Assembly: GCA_965229345.1 (NCBI GenBank) | Contig: OZ245872.1 | Span: 3,596,001 to 3,660,000 of the forward strand | Direction: 5' to 3' | DNA length: 64,000 nucleotides | From: PBB1 sp965229345 | Lineage (GTDB): Bacteria > Pseudomonadota > Gammaproteobacteria > Burkholderiales > Burkholderiaceae_C | In this document: in pieces, positions 1 through 7,842 of the stretch | Numbering within the stretch: position 1 is the first letter of the stretch | How the letters are laid out: the number at the start of each line of letters is the position of its first letter | Made by a program: the position numbers and the translations under genes | The notes under the pieces: generated by a model | Database searches by the model: none | What the model saw: the letters and a program-made list of their open reading frames with translations, nothing else | What the model was told of the DNA's origin: nothing

Positions 1-1
1 C

Positions 2-172
2 GATGGCGCGAACCCCCAGCTGGCCGCCCGCATCGCCCGCATCATGGACCGCTGGAGTCGACTGGCCGAGCCTTACCGCAGCGCCGCGCACCAGGCCATC
101 AGCCGGGTCGCAGCCAAGCCCGATCTGTCGAGCGACGTGCGTGAGATCGTCACCCGCGCTCTGGCATCCTGA
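2..172 (+). CDS. pepN: Aminopeptidase N, C-terminal fragment (5' truncated by window edge)
   Basis: Only the last 56 codons are present, read in the frame starting at base 2 and ending in TGA. The visible helical tail (LAARIARIMDRW, then SRLAEPYRSAAHQAI, then VREIVTRALAS at the end) matches the C-terminal helical domain of M1-family aminopeptidase N, a zinc metallopeptidase that removes N-terminal residues from peptides in the cytoplasm. The catalytic HExxH domain lies outside the window, so the call rests on the C-terminal pattern plus the pepN-fbp order known from Burkholderiales. It is followed 35 bases later by fbp on the same strand. Confidence 0.7.
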   Translation, partial: DGANPQLAARIARIMDRWSRLAEPYRSAAHQAISRVAAKPDLSSDVREIVTRALAS

Positions 173-207
173 GCACCGCAACCACCGCCCAACCCGAGTG
201 ACCGACG

Positions 208-1227
208 ATGAGCAAACGAATCAGCCTGACGCAGTACCTGGTCGAACAGCAGCGCCAGCACGGTCACATCCCGGCGCAACTGCGCTTGCTGATCGAGGTG
301 GTGGCTCGCGCCTGCAAGCGCATCAGCATCAGCGTCAACAAAGGAGCTCTGGGTGACGTGCTGGGCAGTGCCCACACCGAGAACGTGCAAGGCGAGGTGC
401 AGAAGAAGCTCGACATCATCGCCAACGAGGTGCTGATCGAGGCCAATGAATGGGGCGGCCACCTGGCGGCCATGGCCAGCGAGGAAATGGAAGACGTGTA
501 CGCCGTGCCGAACCGCTTCCCTCAGGGCGAATACCTGCTGCTGTTCGACCCGCTCGACGGCTCGAGCAACATCGATGTGAACGTCAGCATCGGCACCATC
601 TTCTCGGTGCTCAAGCGAGACGACGCCAGCGGCCCCGTCACCGAAGCCGATTTCCTGCAACCCGGACGTCAGCAGGCCGCGGCCGGCTACTGCGTCTACG
701 GGCCACAGACCACGCTGGTGCTCACGGTCGGCGATGGCGTCGCGATGTTCACGCTCGACCGCGAGCAGGGTTCCTGGGTGCTGACGCAGGACGGCGTGCA
801 GATTCCTGAAGACACCCAGGAATTCGCGATCAACATGAGCAACATGCGCCACTGGGCGCCGCCGATGCGCCGCTACATCGACGAATGCCTCGCGGGCACC
901 GAGGGGGTGCGCGGCAAGAACTTCAACATGCGCTGGATCGCCAGCATGGTGGCCGACGTGCACCGCATCCTGACCCGCGGCGGCGTGTTCATCTACCCCT
1001 GGGACCAGCGCGAGCCTGGCAAGGCCGGCAAGCTGCGGTTGATGTACGAGGCCAACCCGATGGGCTTTCTGGTCGAACAGGCCGGCGGCGCAGCCACCAA
1101 CGGACAACAGCGCATCCTCGACATCGCACCCGATGCACTGCACCAGCGTGTGAGCGTCATGCTCGGCTCGAAAAACGAAGTCGAACGCGTGACCCGTTAT
1201 CACCAGGAGGCGGGCTGGACGGCCTAG
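208..1227 (+). CDS. fbp: Fructose-1,6-bisphosphatase, class I
   Basis: Hydrolyses fructose 1,6-bisphosphate to fructose 6-phosphate and phosphate, the committed step of gluconeogenesis, in the cytosol. The 339-residue length is normal for a class I enzyme. The metal- and substrate-binding signature FDPLDGSSNIDVN lies at about residues 113-125, preceded by an acidic ASEEMEDV stretch near 90-97. The ATG at 208 gives the complete N-terminus typical of the family (MSKRISLTQYL). It follows the pepN tail on the same strand and is followed by a tRNA gene whose -10 box lies just past the fbp stop codon. Confidence 0.96.
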   Translation: MSKRISLTQYLVEQQRQHGHIPAQLRLLIEVVARACKRISISVNKGALGDVLGSAHTENVQGEVQKKLDIIANEVLIEANEWGGHLAAMASEEMEDVYAVPNRFPQGEYLLLFDPLDGSSNIDVNVSIGTIFSVLKRDDASGPVTEADFLQPGRQQAAAGYCVYGPQTTLVLTVGDGVAMFTLDREQGSWVLTQDGVQIPEDTQEFAINMSNMRHWAPPMRRYIDECLAGTEGVRGKNFNMRWIASMVADVHRILTRGGVFIYPWDQREPGKAGKLRLMYEANPMGFLVEQAGGAATNGQQRILDIAPDALHQRVSVMLGSKNEVERVTRYHQEAGWTA

Positions 1228-1243
1228 TCTGGGGGCTGCCGGC

Positions 1244-1249
1244 TATAAT
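1244..1249 (+). promoter_or_regulatory. Likely -10 box of the tRNA-Thr gene
   Basis: A perfect TATAAT lies 11 bases upstream of the tRNA 5' end, which fits transcription starting just before the tRNA. I see no good TTGACA-like -35 at the usual 16-18 base spacing. It starts 17 bases after the fbp stop codon. Confidence 0.55.
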
Positions 1250-1259
1250 CGTGGGCTGC

Positions 1260-1335
1260 GCCGGTGTAGCTCAGTTGGTAGAGCAGCTCATTCGTAATGA
1301 GAAGGTCGAGGGTTCGATTCCTTTCTCCGGCACCA
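1260..1335 (+). tRNA. tRNA-Thr (anticodon CGT)
   Basis: A 76-base cloverleaf with encoded CCA. The acceptor GCCGG pairs with CCGGC at the 3' end. The D-arm (AGCTCAGTTGGTAGAGC), the anticodon loop TTCGTAA with anticodon CGT, and the T-loop GGTTCGATTCC are all present. The acceptor stem has a T-T mismatch and the top of the anticodon stem a G-A mismatch, both tolerable. It reads ACG threonine codons. A hairpin terminator follows 16 bases downstream. Confidence 0.95.
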
Positions 1336-1351
1336 GTCGAATCAAGCGCTG

Positions 1352-1378
1352 AGCCCCGTTCAAAAGACGGGGCTTTGT
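1352..1378 (+). terminator. Rho-independent terminator after tRNA-Thr
   Basis: The stem AGCCCCGT / ACGGGGCT has a 7-base loop and a short T-run (TTTG). Eight base pairs, GC-rich. Confidence 0.75.
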
Positions 1379-1479
1379 CGTTTCTAGCGCTTTAGCCAGC
1401 GCTTCATCGGGCAGTGGTCGATTTGATCGCCACCGCCATGGCCCGCTTGCAGGCCTGGACCTTGCGAGCACCTCAGGCC

Positions 1480-1941
1480 ATGACTCCTCTCGATACCTCA
1501 GACGACGAAGCAGAGGCCTCCCTGCTCTACAACGTGGTGTATTGCAGCCGCGCGTCGGCAGATGTGGACGACGCTGCAGTAGCACGCATCATCGAGACGT
1601 CGCGGCGACACAACCGTGCACGCAGCATCACCGGCTTGCTGGTGTTCGGCAGCGGGATCTTCTTCCAGTGGCTGGAGGGGCCGCGCGAGCAGGTGGAACA
1701 GCTCATGGCACTGCTGAAAACCGACGCCCGCCATCGGGAAGTCGTTTCGCTGAGCGAAAGCGAGGAAGTCCGCGAGCGGCTCTTCTCGGACTGGGACATG
1801 GAGCGAGTGTCACCCGACGACATCCGCGACGTTCTGGAAGACGCGCTCGAATCGGCCGAAGACCCGCGCCACGCCAAGATGCTGGCGCTGCTGCTCGAGC
1901 ATCTAGACTCCGGCCAGTTGCGCGAACTCAGCGCCGCCTGA
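1480..1941 (+). CDS. BLUF-domain blue-light sensor protein
   Basis: A short single-domain BLUF photoreceptor. BLUF domains bind FAD and signal through a Tyr-Gln-flavin hydrogen-bond network. The hallmarks are visible in order: the flavin-contacting Tyr in LLYNVVYCSRAS, the Asn in NRARSITGLLVF, and the Gln in FFQWLEGP. No EAL, GGDEF or other output domain is attached, so any partner must be separate. I prefer the ATG at 1480 because the domain begins shortly after it; ATG 1438 and GTG 1414 are in frame and cannot be excluded, since none has a convincing ribosome-binding site. The gene stands alone behind the tRNA-Thr terminator. Function beyond light sensing is unknown. Confidence 0.85.
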   Translation: MTPLDTSDDEAEASLLYNVVYCSRASADVDDAAVARIIETSRRHNRARSITGLLVFGSGIFFQWLEGPREQVEQLMALLKTDARHREVVSLSESEEVRERLFSDWDMERVSPDDIRDVLEDALESAEDPRHAKMLALLLEHLDSGQLRELSAA

Positions 1942-1997
1942 TACACCGACTCGCCGCGGCCTGCGCGAAGCGGGCCGCGGGAGGAACCTGAAGTTCT

Positions 1998-2516
1998 CTA
2001 CGGTTTAGGTTCCGTCTTGACTTCCGGTTTGACCTCGGGCTTGGTATCCGGCTTGGTGTCCGCAGGGGTGGGTGGCTTGGCTTCCGCTTCAGCCACCGCC
2101 GTCGGTGCGACCAGGCCGATCGACTCCGCCACTTTTCGAACCGCGACGGTGATCGAGGTCGGGTAATCAAATCCAGCGCCCGTGTTTCGGTCGATCACGT
2201 ATCCGATGCCGCCACCGATCAGGATGTTTCCCCAAACGGCGCCATTGCTCTTGGACACCACGGTTTCGCGGCCGGCAACGCCTTCCTTCTTGCACTCGAC
2301 GGCAAGATCTCCGGTGCTCTTCTGAATGGTCACGCTGCCTGGGGTCGTGACGTACCACTTGCCAGCGTCATTGGTGAGCGTGCAGCCCAGGCCAGAAACT
2401 TCCTGGTTCTCGTGAATCGTCTGAACCGACACCGGCTGCAACTTGGAACCGGTGACTGAAGCGCACCCCGTCAGCGACAACAACGACATCACCACACACA
2501 ATGATTTGAACAACAT
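1998..2516 (-). CDS. Predicted outer-membrane lipoprotein of unknown function
   Basis: A 172-residue protein with a lipoprotein signal peptide (MLFKSLCVVMSLLSLTGC), whose lipobox LTGC predicts lipidation at about Cys18. The middle carries a glycine-rich hydrophobic patch (NILIGGGIGYVIDRNTGAGF) resembling the membrane-dipping segment of small lipoproteins with glycine-zipper character. The C-terminus is a low-complexity Pro/Lys/Thr/Glu tail (repeated TKPDTKPEVKPEVK type). The start at 2516 is preferred over 2561 because it is preceded by AGGAG at 5-base spacing and begins the signal peptide. No specific function can be assigned. Confidence 0.85.
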   Translation of the reverse strand: MLFKSLCVVMSLLSLTGCASVTGSKLQPVSVQTIHENQEVSGLGCTLTNDAGKWYVTTPGSVTIQKSTGDLAVECKKEGVAGRETVVSKSNGAVWGNILIGGGIGYVIDRNTGAGFDYPTSITVAVRKVAESIGLVAPTAVAEAEAKPPTPADTKPDTKPEVKPEVKTEPKP

Positions 2517-2637
2517 GCACTCCTGGCTTTGGCCCAAAAAGGGAAACGATTTCAGTAGCATCCTCTTACAAACGGATGAGACCGCCCCTAGCGGAAACCA
2601 GCGGAATGCGGCGTACCCCCCTAGAAAGCAAGTTGGA

Positions 2638-3954
2638 TCAGGCGGCGAACTCCGGCAGCGCCGCGCGCGCTCCGCGTGCCATGTCCACCTTGGCCAGCAA
2701 CAGCAAGCCCGCCACGAAGAACACTGCGGTGCAGGCCATCGCCAGTCGCTGGTTGCCGTCGGTCAGCCAGGTGATCAGCCCGAACGTCAAGGGGCCCACG
2801 ATGGCGGAGGCCCGCGTGGCGAAGGTCCACAGGCCGAAGAACTCGCCTCGGCGATCGGCCGGCGTGAACAGGCCGGCCATCGCCCGGCCCGCCGACTGGC
2901 TCGAGCCCATGCACAACCCGGCGATGAGCGCCGCGACCCAGAACAAGCCCGGCCCGGTCGCCAGCACCGCGAGCACCGTCATCACGATCCAGCCCACGAG
3001 CGTGAGGGCCAGCGCCAGCCGATGGCCGATGCGGTCCTGCCCGTAGCCGAATGCAAACGCACCGGCGGCCGCAGCGATGTTGACCACGAAGATCAGCAGC
3101 ATCGTGTCGGCCTGCTTGAATCCCAATGCCTGTTCGGCATACACCGCCGCCAGCGTGATGACCACCGCGATGCCGGCCTGGTAGCAGGCGCCGCAGGCCA
3201 GCAGCCAGCAGAAATCGCGGTAGCGGCGTGCGGCGTGCCATGTGGCGGCCAGTCGTGCCAGCGAAGCGCCGACGCCTGCGCCTGCCGACGCCGGCGCCGT
3301 CGTGATCTGCGGCGCCGCCCGCTCACGCAGCAGCGTGAAGGTGGCCAACGAGGCCACCGCGTAGATCGTGGCCGTGATCGCCATCGTGACCGGCACGAAG
3401 GAGGTGGCCGGCTCCCCGCGCTGCTGCGCGGCCAGCACATAGGCCAGGCTCAGCCCCAGCGTCAGCATGCCGCCCAGGTAGCCGAAGCTCCAGCCCCAGC
3501 CCGACACACGGCCCAACGCCTCCGGGCGCGCCAGCTCGGGCAGGAACGCTGCGATCAGCGATTCGCCGTAGGAGTACGCGACGTTCGAGACCACGATGGC
3601 CAGCACCGCCCACCACAAGTCGCCCGGGCCAGCACCGACGAGGGCGAAGGTGGCCAGCACGCAAGCCAGCGTGCACCCGCCGAGCACGCGCTTCTTCGAC
3701 CCGCGCAGATCGGCGTGGGCGCCGATGGCCGGCAGCGTGATCATCACGACCAGGCTGGAAGCGGCAATCGCCAGCGTCCAGGCCAGCGTGGCCCAGGGGG
3801 CGCCTTGCGCGACGACGCTCACGAAGTACGCGTTGAACACCGCCGTCAGCACGACGGTGGTGTAGCCCGAGTTGGCGAAGTCGTACATCGCCCAGCCGAA
3901 CACCTCGCGCTTGCGCACGCCGTCGTTGAGCAATCGCTGAGAAAAGAGAGCCAC
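2638..3954 (-). CDS. MFS transporter, UMF1 family
   Basis: A 438-residue polytopic membrane protein with about 12 hydrophobic segments. The N-terminal signature FGWAMYDFANSGYTTVV is characteristic of the UMF1 (unknown major facilitator-1, Atg22-like) family. A basic loop (HADLRGSKKRVLGG) after the second to third membrane segment fits the MFS motif A region. The substrate is not known for bacterial members, so no transport role is assigned. It starts 18 bases after the CorC-like gene upstream on the same strand, so the two are probably cotranscribed. Confidence 0.88.
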   Translation of the reverse strand: MALFSQRLLNDGVRKREVFGWAMYDFANSGYTTVVLTAVFNAYFVSVVAQGAPWATLAWTLAIAASSLVVMITLPAIGAHADLRGSKKRVLGGCTLACVLATFALVGAGPGDLWWAVLAIVVSNVAYSYGESLIAAFLPELARPEALGRVSGWGWSFGYLGGMLTLGLSLAYVLAAQQRGEPATSFVPVTMAITATIYAVASLATFTLLRERAAPQITTAPASAGAGVGASLARLAATWHAARRYRDFCWLLACGACYQAGIAVVITLAAVYAEQALGFKQADTMLLIFVVNIAAAAGAFAFGYGQDRIGHRLALALTLVGWIVMTVLAVLATGPGLFWVAALIAGLCMGSSQSAGRAMAGLFTPADRRGEFFGLWTFATRASAIVGPLTFGLITWLTDGNQRLAMACTAVFFVAGLLLLAKVDMARGARAALPEFAA

Positions 3955-3972
3955 CCGTGACTTGGCTGGGGC

Positions 3973-5271
3973 TCAGCGGTCGTGATCGCCGGTGGGCGAC
4001 AGGCTGGCCAGCACCTTGTCGACGCGCTTGCCATCCAGGTCGACCACCTCGAAACGCCAGCCTTCCCACTCGACGGTGTCGGTGGTGTGCGGCAGCCGGC
4101 CGAGCAGCAGCATGATCATGCCGGCCAGCGTGTTGTAGCGACCGCGGCCCTCTTCGGGCAGGTCTTTCAACTCGAGCCGGTCCTTCAACTCAGGCACCGG
4201 GATCAGGCCATCGAACAGCCAGCTGCCATCGTCACGCCGCACCGCCCAGGCATCGTCACTCGGTGTGGTGAACTCGCCGGTGATGGCCTCAAGCACATCG
4301 CGCACGGTGATCATGCCCTGCACCTCGCCGTACTCGTCGACCACGAACACCAGTTGTGCGCTCGACGCCCGAAACTGATCGAGCAGTTCCATGCCCGACA
4401 GTGTTTCCGGCACGAACACGGCTGGCTGCAGCCGCTCGGTGATGTTGAGCGCGGCGCCACCGATCGCCTGCTGCAGCAGGCTCTGCGCCGACACCACGCC
4501 CACCACATCATCGAGCCCGCCACGGCACACCGGGTAGCGCGAATGCTCGTCGGCGGCGATCACCTTCAGCACTTCTTCTGCTGGGGCGGCGGCTTCCAGC
4601 CACACGATTTCACCGCGCGGAATCATCATCGAGCCGACCTGGCGATCGTCGAGGCGGAACACATTGCGCACCATCTGGTGCTCTTGTGCCTCGATCACGC
4701 CAGCGTCCAGACCCTCTTCCAGGCTGGCCGCGATTTCCTCTTCCGTCACACTGCGGTTTGGCCCGCCGCGGATGCCCATCAGGCTCAGCGTGCCCTCGGT
4801 GCAAAACGACAGCAGCATCACGAACGGCCGCGCTGCCATCGACAGCCAGTTCATCGGCTGCGCCACCAGCCGCGCCACCGATTCGGGATACATCTGGCCC
4901 AGGCGCTTGGGCACCAGCTCGCCGAAGATGATCGTCAGAAACGTGATGACCACCACCACCATCGCGGTGGCGGTGATCTCGGCCGCCTGATCGTGTACAG
5001 CGAAGGTGCGCTCCAGCCACAGCGCAAACGGCGCCGAGAACGCCGCATCGCCGACGATGCCGTTGAGCACGCCGATCGAGGTGATGCCGATCTGCACCGT
5101 GGAGAGGAATTTGGTGGGATCGTCGTGCAGCTCCATCGCAGCCTGCGCGCCCGCGTCGCCGGTCTCCACCATCACCTGCAGCCGCGCCTTGCGGCTGGCC
5201 GTGAGCGCCATCTCCGACATCGCGAACAAGGCGTTCAACACGATCAAGAAAGTCAGTAAGACAACGTCCAT
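3973..5271 (-). CDS. HlyC/CorC family membrane protein (CNNM-CBS-CorC_C)
   Basis: A 432-residue protein with the layout of the CorC/HlyC/CNNM family: an N-terminal DUF21/CNNM membrane domain (residues about 1-185, starting MDVVLLTFLIVLNALFAMSEMAL), a pair of CBS domains (about 205-335, including VWLEAAAPAEEVLKVI and QLVFVVDEYGEVQGMIT), and a C-terminal CorC_HlyC domain (about 345-430, with GRLPHTTDTVEWEGWRFEVVDLDG). Members are linked to Mg2+/Co2+ efflux or other ion handling; the hemolysin name is historical. It is divergent from apaH with 47 bases between the starts. Confidence 0.9.
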   Translation of the reverse strand: MDVVLLTFLIVLNALFAMSEMALTASRKARLQVMVETGDAGAQAAMELHDDPTKFLSTVQIGITSIGVLNGIVGDAAFSAPFALWLERTFAVHDQAAEITATAMVVVVITFLTIIFGELVPKRLGQMYPESVARLVAQPMNWLSMAARPFVMLLSFCTEGTLSLMGIRGGPNRSVTEEEIAASLEEGLDAGVIEAQEHQMVRNVFRLDDRQVGSMMIPRGEIVWLEAAAPAEEVLKVIAADEHSRYPVCRGGLDDVVGVVSAQSLLQQAIGGAALNITERLQPAVFVPETLSGMELLDQFRASSAQLVFVVDEYGEVQGMITVRDVLEAITGEFTTPSDDAWAVRRDDGSWLFDGLIPVPELKDRLELKDLPEEGRGRYNTLAGMIMLLLGRLPHTTDTVEWEGWRFEVVDLDGKRVDKVLASLSPTGDHDR

Positions 5272-5318
5272 GCGGGGCGCAAGTGAGGCAGGTCGGGGCA
5301 GCGTAGCAGAATCGTTCG

Positions 5319-6143
5319 ATGGTCTACCTGATTGGCGATGTGCAAGGCTGCTGCGGTGCGCTGCAAAGGCTGCTGGATGTGCTGGCTTTTTCGCCCTCGC
5401 GCGACCACGTGGTCGTGCTGGGTGATCTGGTCAACCGCGGCCCCGACAGCCTGGGTACGCTGCGCCTGCTGCGCGGTCTGGGCGATGCCGCGACCTGCCT
5501 GCTCGGCAACCACGACCTGCACTTCCTGGCCGTGGCACACGGCATCCGCAAGGCGCACCGCAGCGACACGTTGAACGGCCTGCTCAACGCATCCGACCGC
5601 AATGCCTGGATCGACTGGGTGCGCCAGCGCTGCCTGGCACGGCACGCACACGGCTGGCTGATGGTGCATGCCGGCGTGCCGCCGCAATGGTCGCTGGCCA
5701 CCACGCTGCAGCTGGCAGCCGAGGTCGAACAGCAGCTGCGCGGGCCCGACCTGCACGACTTTCTGACGGTGATGTACGGCAACCAGCCCGACCGATGGAG
5801 CGATGAACTGCAAGGCGCCGACCGCTGGCGCTTCGCCATCAACGCGCTGACACGCACCCGCTTCGTGGCCGCCGACGGCACGCTCGATTTCAGCGCCAAG
5901 GAAGGTGCTGGCCAGGCGCCGCCCGGCCTGCTGCCATGGTTCGAGCACCCGCAGCGCCAGACGCAAGGCGTACCGATGGCGTTTGGCCACTGGTCAACGC
6001 TGGGGTTGATCCAACGGCCCGACCTGCTGGCACTGGACACCGGCTGCATCTGGGGCGGAAAACTCAGCGCCGCGCGCATCGGGCCCGACGGAAGCAGCGA
6101 GATCATCCAGATCAATTGCGAACAGGCGCAACGCCCGGGCTGA
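5319..6143 (+). CDS. apaH: Symmetrical bis(5'-nucleosyl)-tetraphosphatase
   Basis: Cleaves Ap4A symmetrically to two ADP and also hydrolyses other dinucleoside polyphosphates; cytosolic. It is a calcineurin-like phosphoesterase with the metal-binding motifs GDVQG (residues 6-10), GDLVNRGPDS (35-44) and GNHDLH (63-68), plus the downstream WLMVHAGVPP and FGHWSTLG motifs. Its 274 residues match the ApaH family length. The start ATG begins the first motif directly (MVYLIGDVQG), as in other ApaH proteins. It is transcribed divergently from the CorC-like gene. Confidence 0.95.
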   Translation: MVYLIGDVQGCCGALQRLLDVLAFSPSRDHVVVLGDLVNRGPDSLGTLRLLRGLGDAATCLLGNHDLHFLAVAHGIRKAHRSDTLNGLLNASDRNAWIDWVRQRCLARHAHGWLMVHAGVPPQWSLATTLQLAAEVEQQLRGPDLHDFLTVMYGNQPDRWSDELQGADRWRFAINALTRTRFVAADGTLDFSAKEGAGQAPPGLLPWFEHPQRQTQGVPMAFGHWSTLGLIQRPDLLALDTGCIWGGKLSAARIGPDGSSEIIQINCEQAQRPG

Positions 6144-6180
6144 CCCCCGTGGGCTGCACGGTCGCGCCAAGACCGCCCCC

Positions 6181-6186
6181 TACAAT
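6181..6186 (+). promoter_or_regulatory. Likely -10 box of the tRNA-Ser gene
   Basis: TACAAT sits 9 bases before the tRNA 5' end. A matching -35 hexamer is not obvious. Confidence 0.45.
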
Positions 6187-6195
6187 TCACGCGTT

Positions 6196-6285
6196 GGAAG
6201 CGTGGCCGAGCGGTTTAAGGCTGCAGTCTTGAAAACTGCCGTGGGGGTAACCCCACCGTGAGTTCGAATCTCACCGCTTCCGCCA
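6196..6285 (+). tRNA. tRNA-Ser (anticodon TGA)
   Basis: A 90-base class II tRNA with encoded CCA. The acceptor GGAAGCG pairs with CGCTTCC. The anticodon loop CTTGAAA carries TGA. The long variable arm is GTGGGGGTAACCCCAC, and the T-loop reads GTTCGAATC. It reads UCN serine codons, chiefly UCA. Confidence 0.97.
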
Positions 6286-6326
6286 CTTTTTCTGCACAGC
6301 GACGACCGACCCTGCGAGCGGCCAGG

Positions 6327-6347
6327 AGTGTCGGAAAAATTGACACT
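6327..6347 (+). promoter_or_regulatory. Short palindrome upstream of a PEP-CTERM gene (possible activator site)
   Basis: The perfect 6-base arms AGTGTC and GACACT flank a 9-base A/T-rich spacer (GGAAAAATT). It lies about 260 bases upstream of a sigma-54-like promoter, a distance usual for enhancer-binding regulators. The 380-base stretch between tRNA-Ser and the PEP-CTERM gene holds this palindrome and that promoter and nothing else I can recognise. Confidence 0.45.
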
Positions 6348-6604
6348 GCGCCGGGATGATTCGATCAGATCGGACGCCGCTGGCGAGCCAGGCGTCCACC
6401 CCGGCACTCGCAGAGCGCTCCATGTTCACGGCTCGCCGGTTCCGACTGAAAACGCGCGCTGACATCCACTGGTACTGGGCTTCACCAGGGGAGAGCGTGA
6501 TGCAGAGACCCTCAGCGCCGACTCCGCGGTACGGTCGCCATCACTTCCGAAGGCATGGTTTCAAGCGCTGAAGCTGCGTCTTGGGGCGAGGCAGCTTGTG
6601 CGCG

Positions 6605-6621
6605 TGGAATAGCGCTTGCTT
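6605..6621 (+). promoter_or_regulatory. Candidate sigma-54 (-24/-12) promoter of the PEP-CTERM gene
   Basis: TGGAATAGCGCTTGCTT fits the sigma-54 consensus TGGCAC-N5-TTGCW with invariant GG and GC separated by 10 bases (GG at 6606-6607, GC at 6618-6619). Transcription would start near 6631, about 35 bases before the chosen ATG. Confidence 0.5.
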
Positions 6622-6665
6622 CTTTGCCCGCCGCAAAAAATCCAATGCTTGAGGAGCTCACGAGA

Positions 6666-7652
6666 ATGAAATTTCAGGGACATCGACTGCTCGCAGTCGC
6701 GCTTTCAGTTTCCAGCTTCACCGCGGTCGCGGCCGACTCACTGGTGTGGTCGGAGGCGTACCAGCAGTTTCTGCCCCGGTCCGCCAACATCGGATCCATC
6801 AACACCGGCTCGTCGCTGCCAGGCTCGCCCACCAGCGCACTGGTCAACACCGCCAGCCAGGTCAAGGGACCGAATGGTGTGGAGTTTGTCGCCGGCCGCA
6901 TCTGGTGGCCTGATCAGCAACTGGGCTTGATCGGCTCTGTCAAGGCCGACGGCTCGGATTTCGTCTCCTATGCAGCCAGCAACCCGTACGACATCGATGT
7001 GTACGGCAACAAGCTCTACTGGACCAGCCTCAACACTGGCCAGATCAAGACCATCGACCTGTCGGCGGCGAACCCGCTGTCGGTGAACCTGAAGTTCGGG
7101 CTGGCCTCGCCGTTCGCGATCGATGTGACCGCCGATGGCATCTACTGGAGCCAGGTCGCCACCTCAAACCGGTTGATGCGCTCGAATCTCGATGGCACGA
7201 ATGTGCAGACCCTGCTGACAGGCATTCAGTCCTACGACTTCGAGGTGGTTGGCAGCCACATCTACCTGAGCACGACCGACGGCTTCATCAAGCGCTCGAA
7301 CCTCGACGGTGGCGATCTGGTGACGCTGGCCAGCGGGTTGGGCTTCCTGAACGGCATCGACGTCACCGATGACGCGATCTATGTCTCGGTGCTCGAAGGC
7401 GTGACCACCTTGCCCGGTGGGACGCAGACCCTGGGTGCCGGCCGCATTCTCGGCATGGCGCTCAATGGAAGCGGTGTCACGGAAATTCATCGGGCACCTG
7501 AAATCTACGACCCGTTCCTGCCCTTCAGCCCGTCGAAGGTTCGCGGCGTGGCCGTGCTGGCCGCTGTGACGGCGGTACCCGAAGTGGAGTCTTGCGCGCT
7601 GATGCTGGCAGGGCTGGGCGTGATCGGTGCGGCGGCTCGCCGTCGCCGCTGA
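6666..7652 (+). CDS. PEP-CTERM-type sorted protein with YWTD-like beta-propeller repeats
   Basis: A 328-residue predicted exported protein. Residues 1-22 form a signal peptide ending AVAA. The body has repeats such as IDVYGNKLYWTSLNTGQIKT, IDVTADGIYWSQV and IDVTDDAIYVSVL, typical of YWTD/NHL-like beta-propellers. The C-terminus (VPEVESCALMLAGLGVIGAAARRRR) is an exosortase (PEP-CTERM) sorting tail: motif, membrane segment, Arg cluster. The motif reads PEV rather than PEP. The ATG at 6666 is chosen because it starts the signal peptide and has GAGGAG upstream; ATG 6645 is a less likely alternative. PEP-CTERM proteins are linked to exopolysaccharide and floc formation; the exosortase gene is not in this window. 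Confidence 0.85.
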   Translation: MKFQGHRLLAVALSVSSFTAVAADSLVWSEAYQQFLPRSANIGSINTGSSLPGSPTSALVNTASQVKGPNGVEFVAGRIWWPDQQLGLIGSVKADGSDFVSYAASNPYDIDVYGNKLYWTSLNTGQIKTIDLSAANPLSVNLKFGLASPFAIDVTADGIYWSQVATSNRLMRSNLDGTNVQTLLTGIQSYDFEVVGSHIYLSTTDGFIKRSNLDGGDLVTLASGLGFLNGIDVTDDAIYVSVLEGVTTLPGGTQTLGAGRILGMALNGSGVTEIHRAPEIYDPFLPFSPSKVRGVAVLAAVTAVPEVESCALMLAGLGVIGAAARRRR

Positions 7653-7681
7653 TCCACTCGCCAGCTGTTGCGACCGGGGGA

Positions 7682-7707
7682 GGGCTGGCTTCGGGTCCAG
7701 CCAGCCC
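7682..7707 (+). terminator. Hairpin after the PEP-CTERM gene, possible terminator
   Basis: A perfect 9-base stem GGGCTGGCT / AGCCAGCCC with an 8-base loop, 30 bases past the stop codon. There is no T-run, so it is either a weak terminator or an mRNA-stabilising hairpin. Confidence 0.45.
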
Positions 7708-7842
7708 CTGCTCGTCCGCCGGCAGATCGGGGTCAGAAATTTCCTACGCCTTGTAGCTGTTCTCCCCTCTAGCTTTCCGCCCAACAGAGATGCGACACTT
7801 TGGTTGGAATTGAAAGCTCGTTAACTGATTGGGAGAAACTCT

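Noticed and set aside
2443..3960. Long open frame on the plus strand opposite the MFS gene (505 codons)
   Set aside because: High-GC shadow frame: Arg/Gln/His-rich with no recognisable domain, whereas the minus-strand gene has a clear UMF1 signature and membrane pattern.
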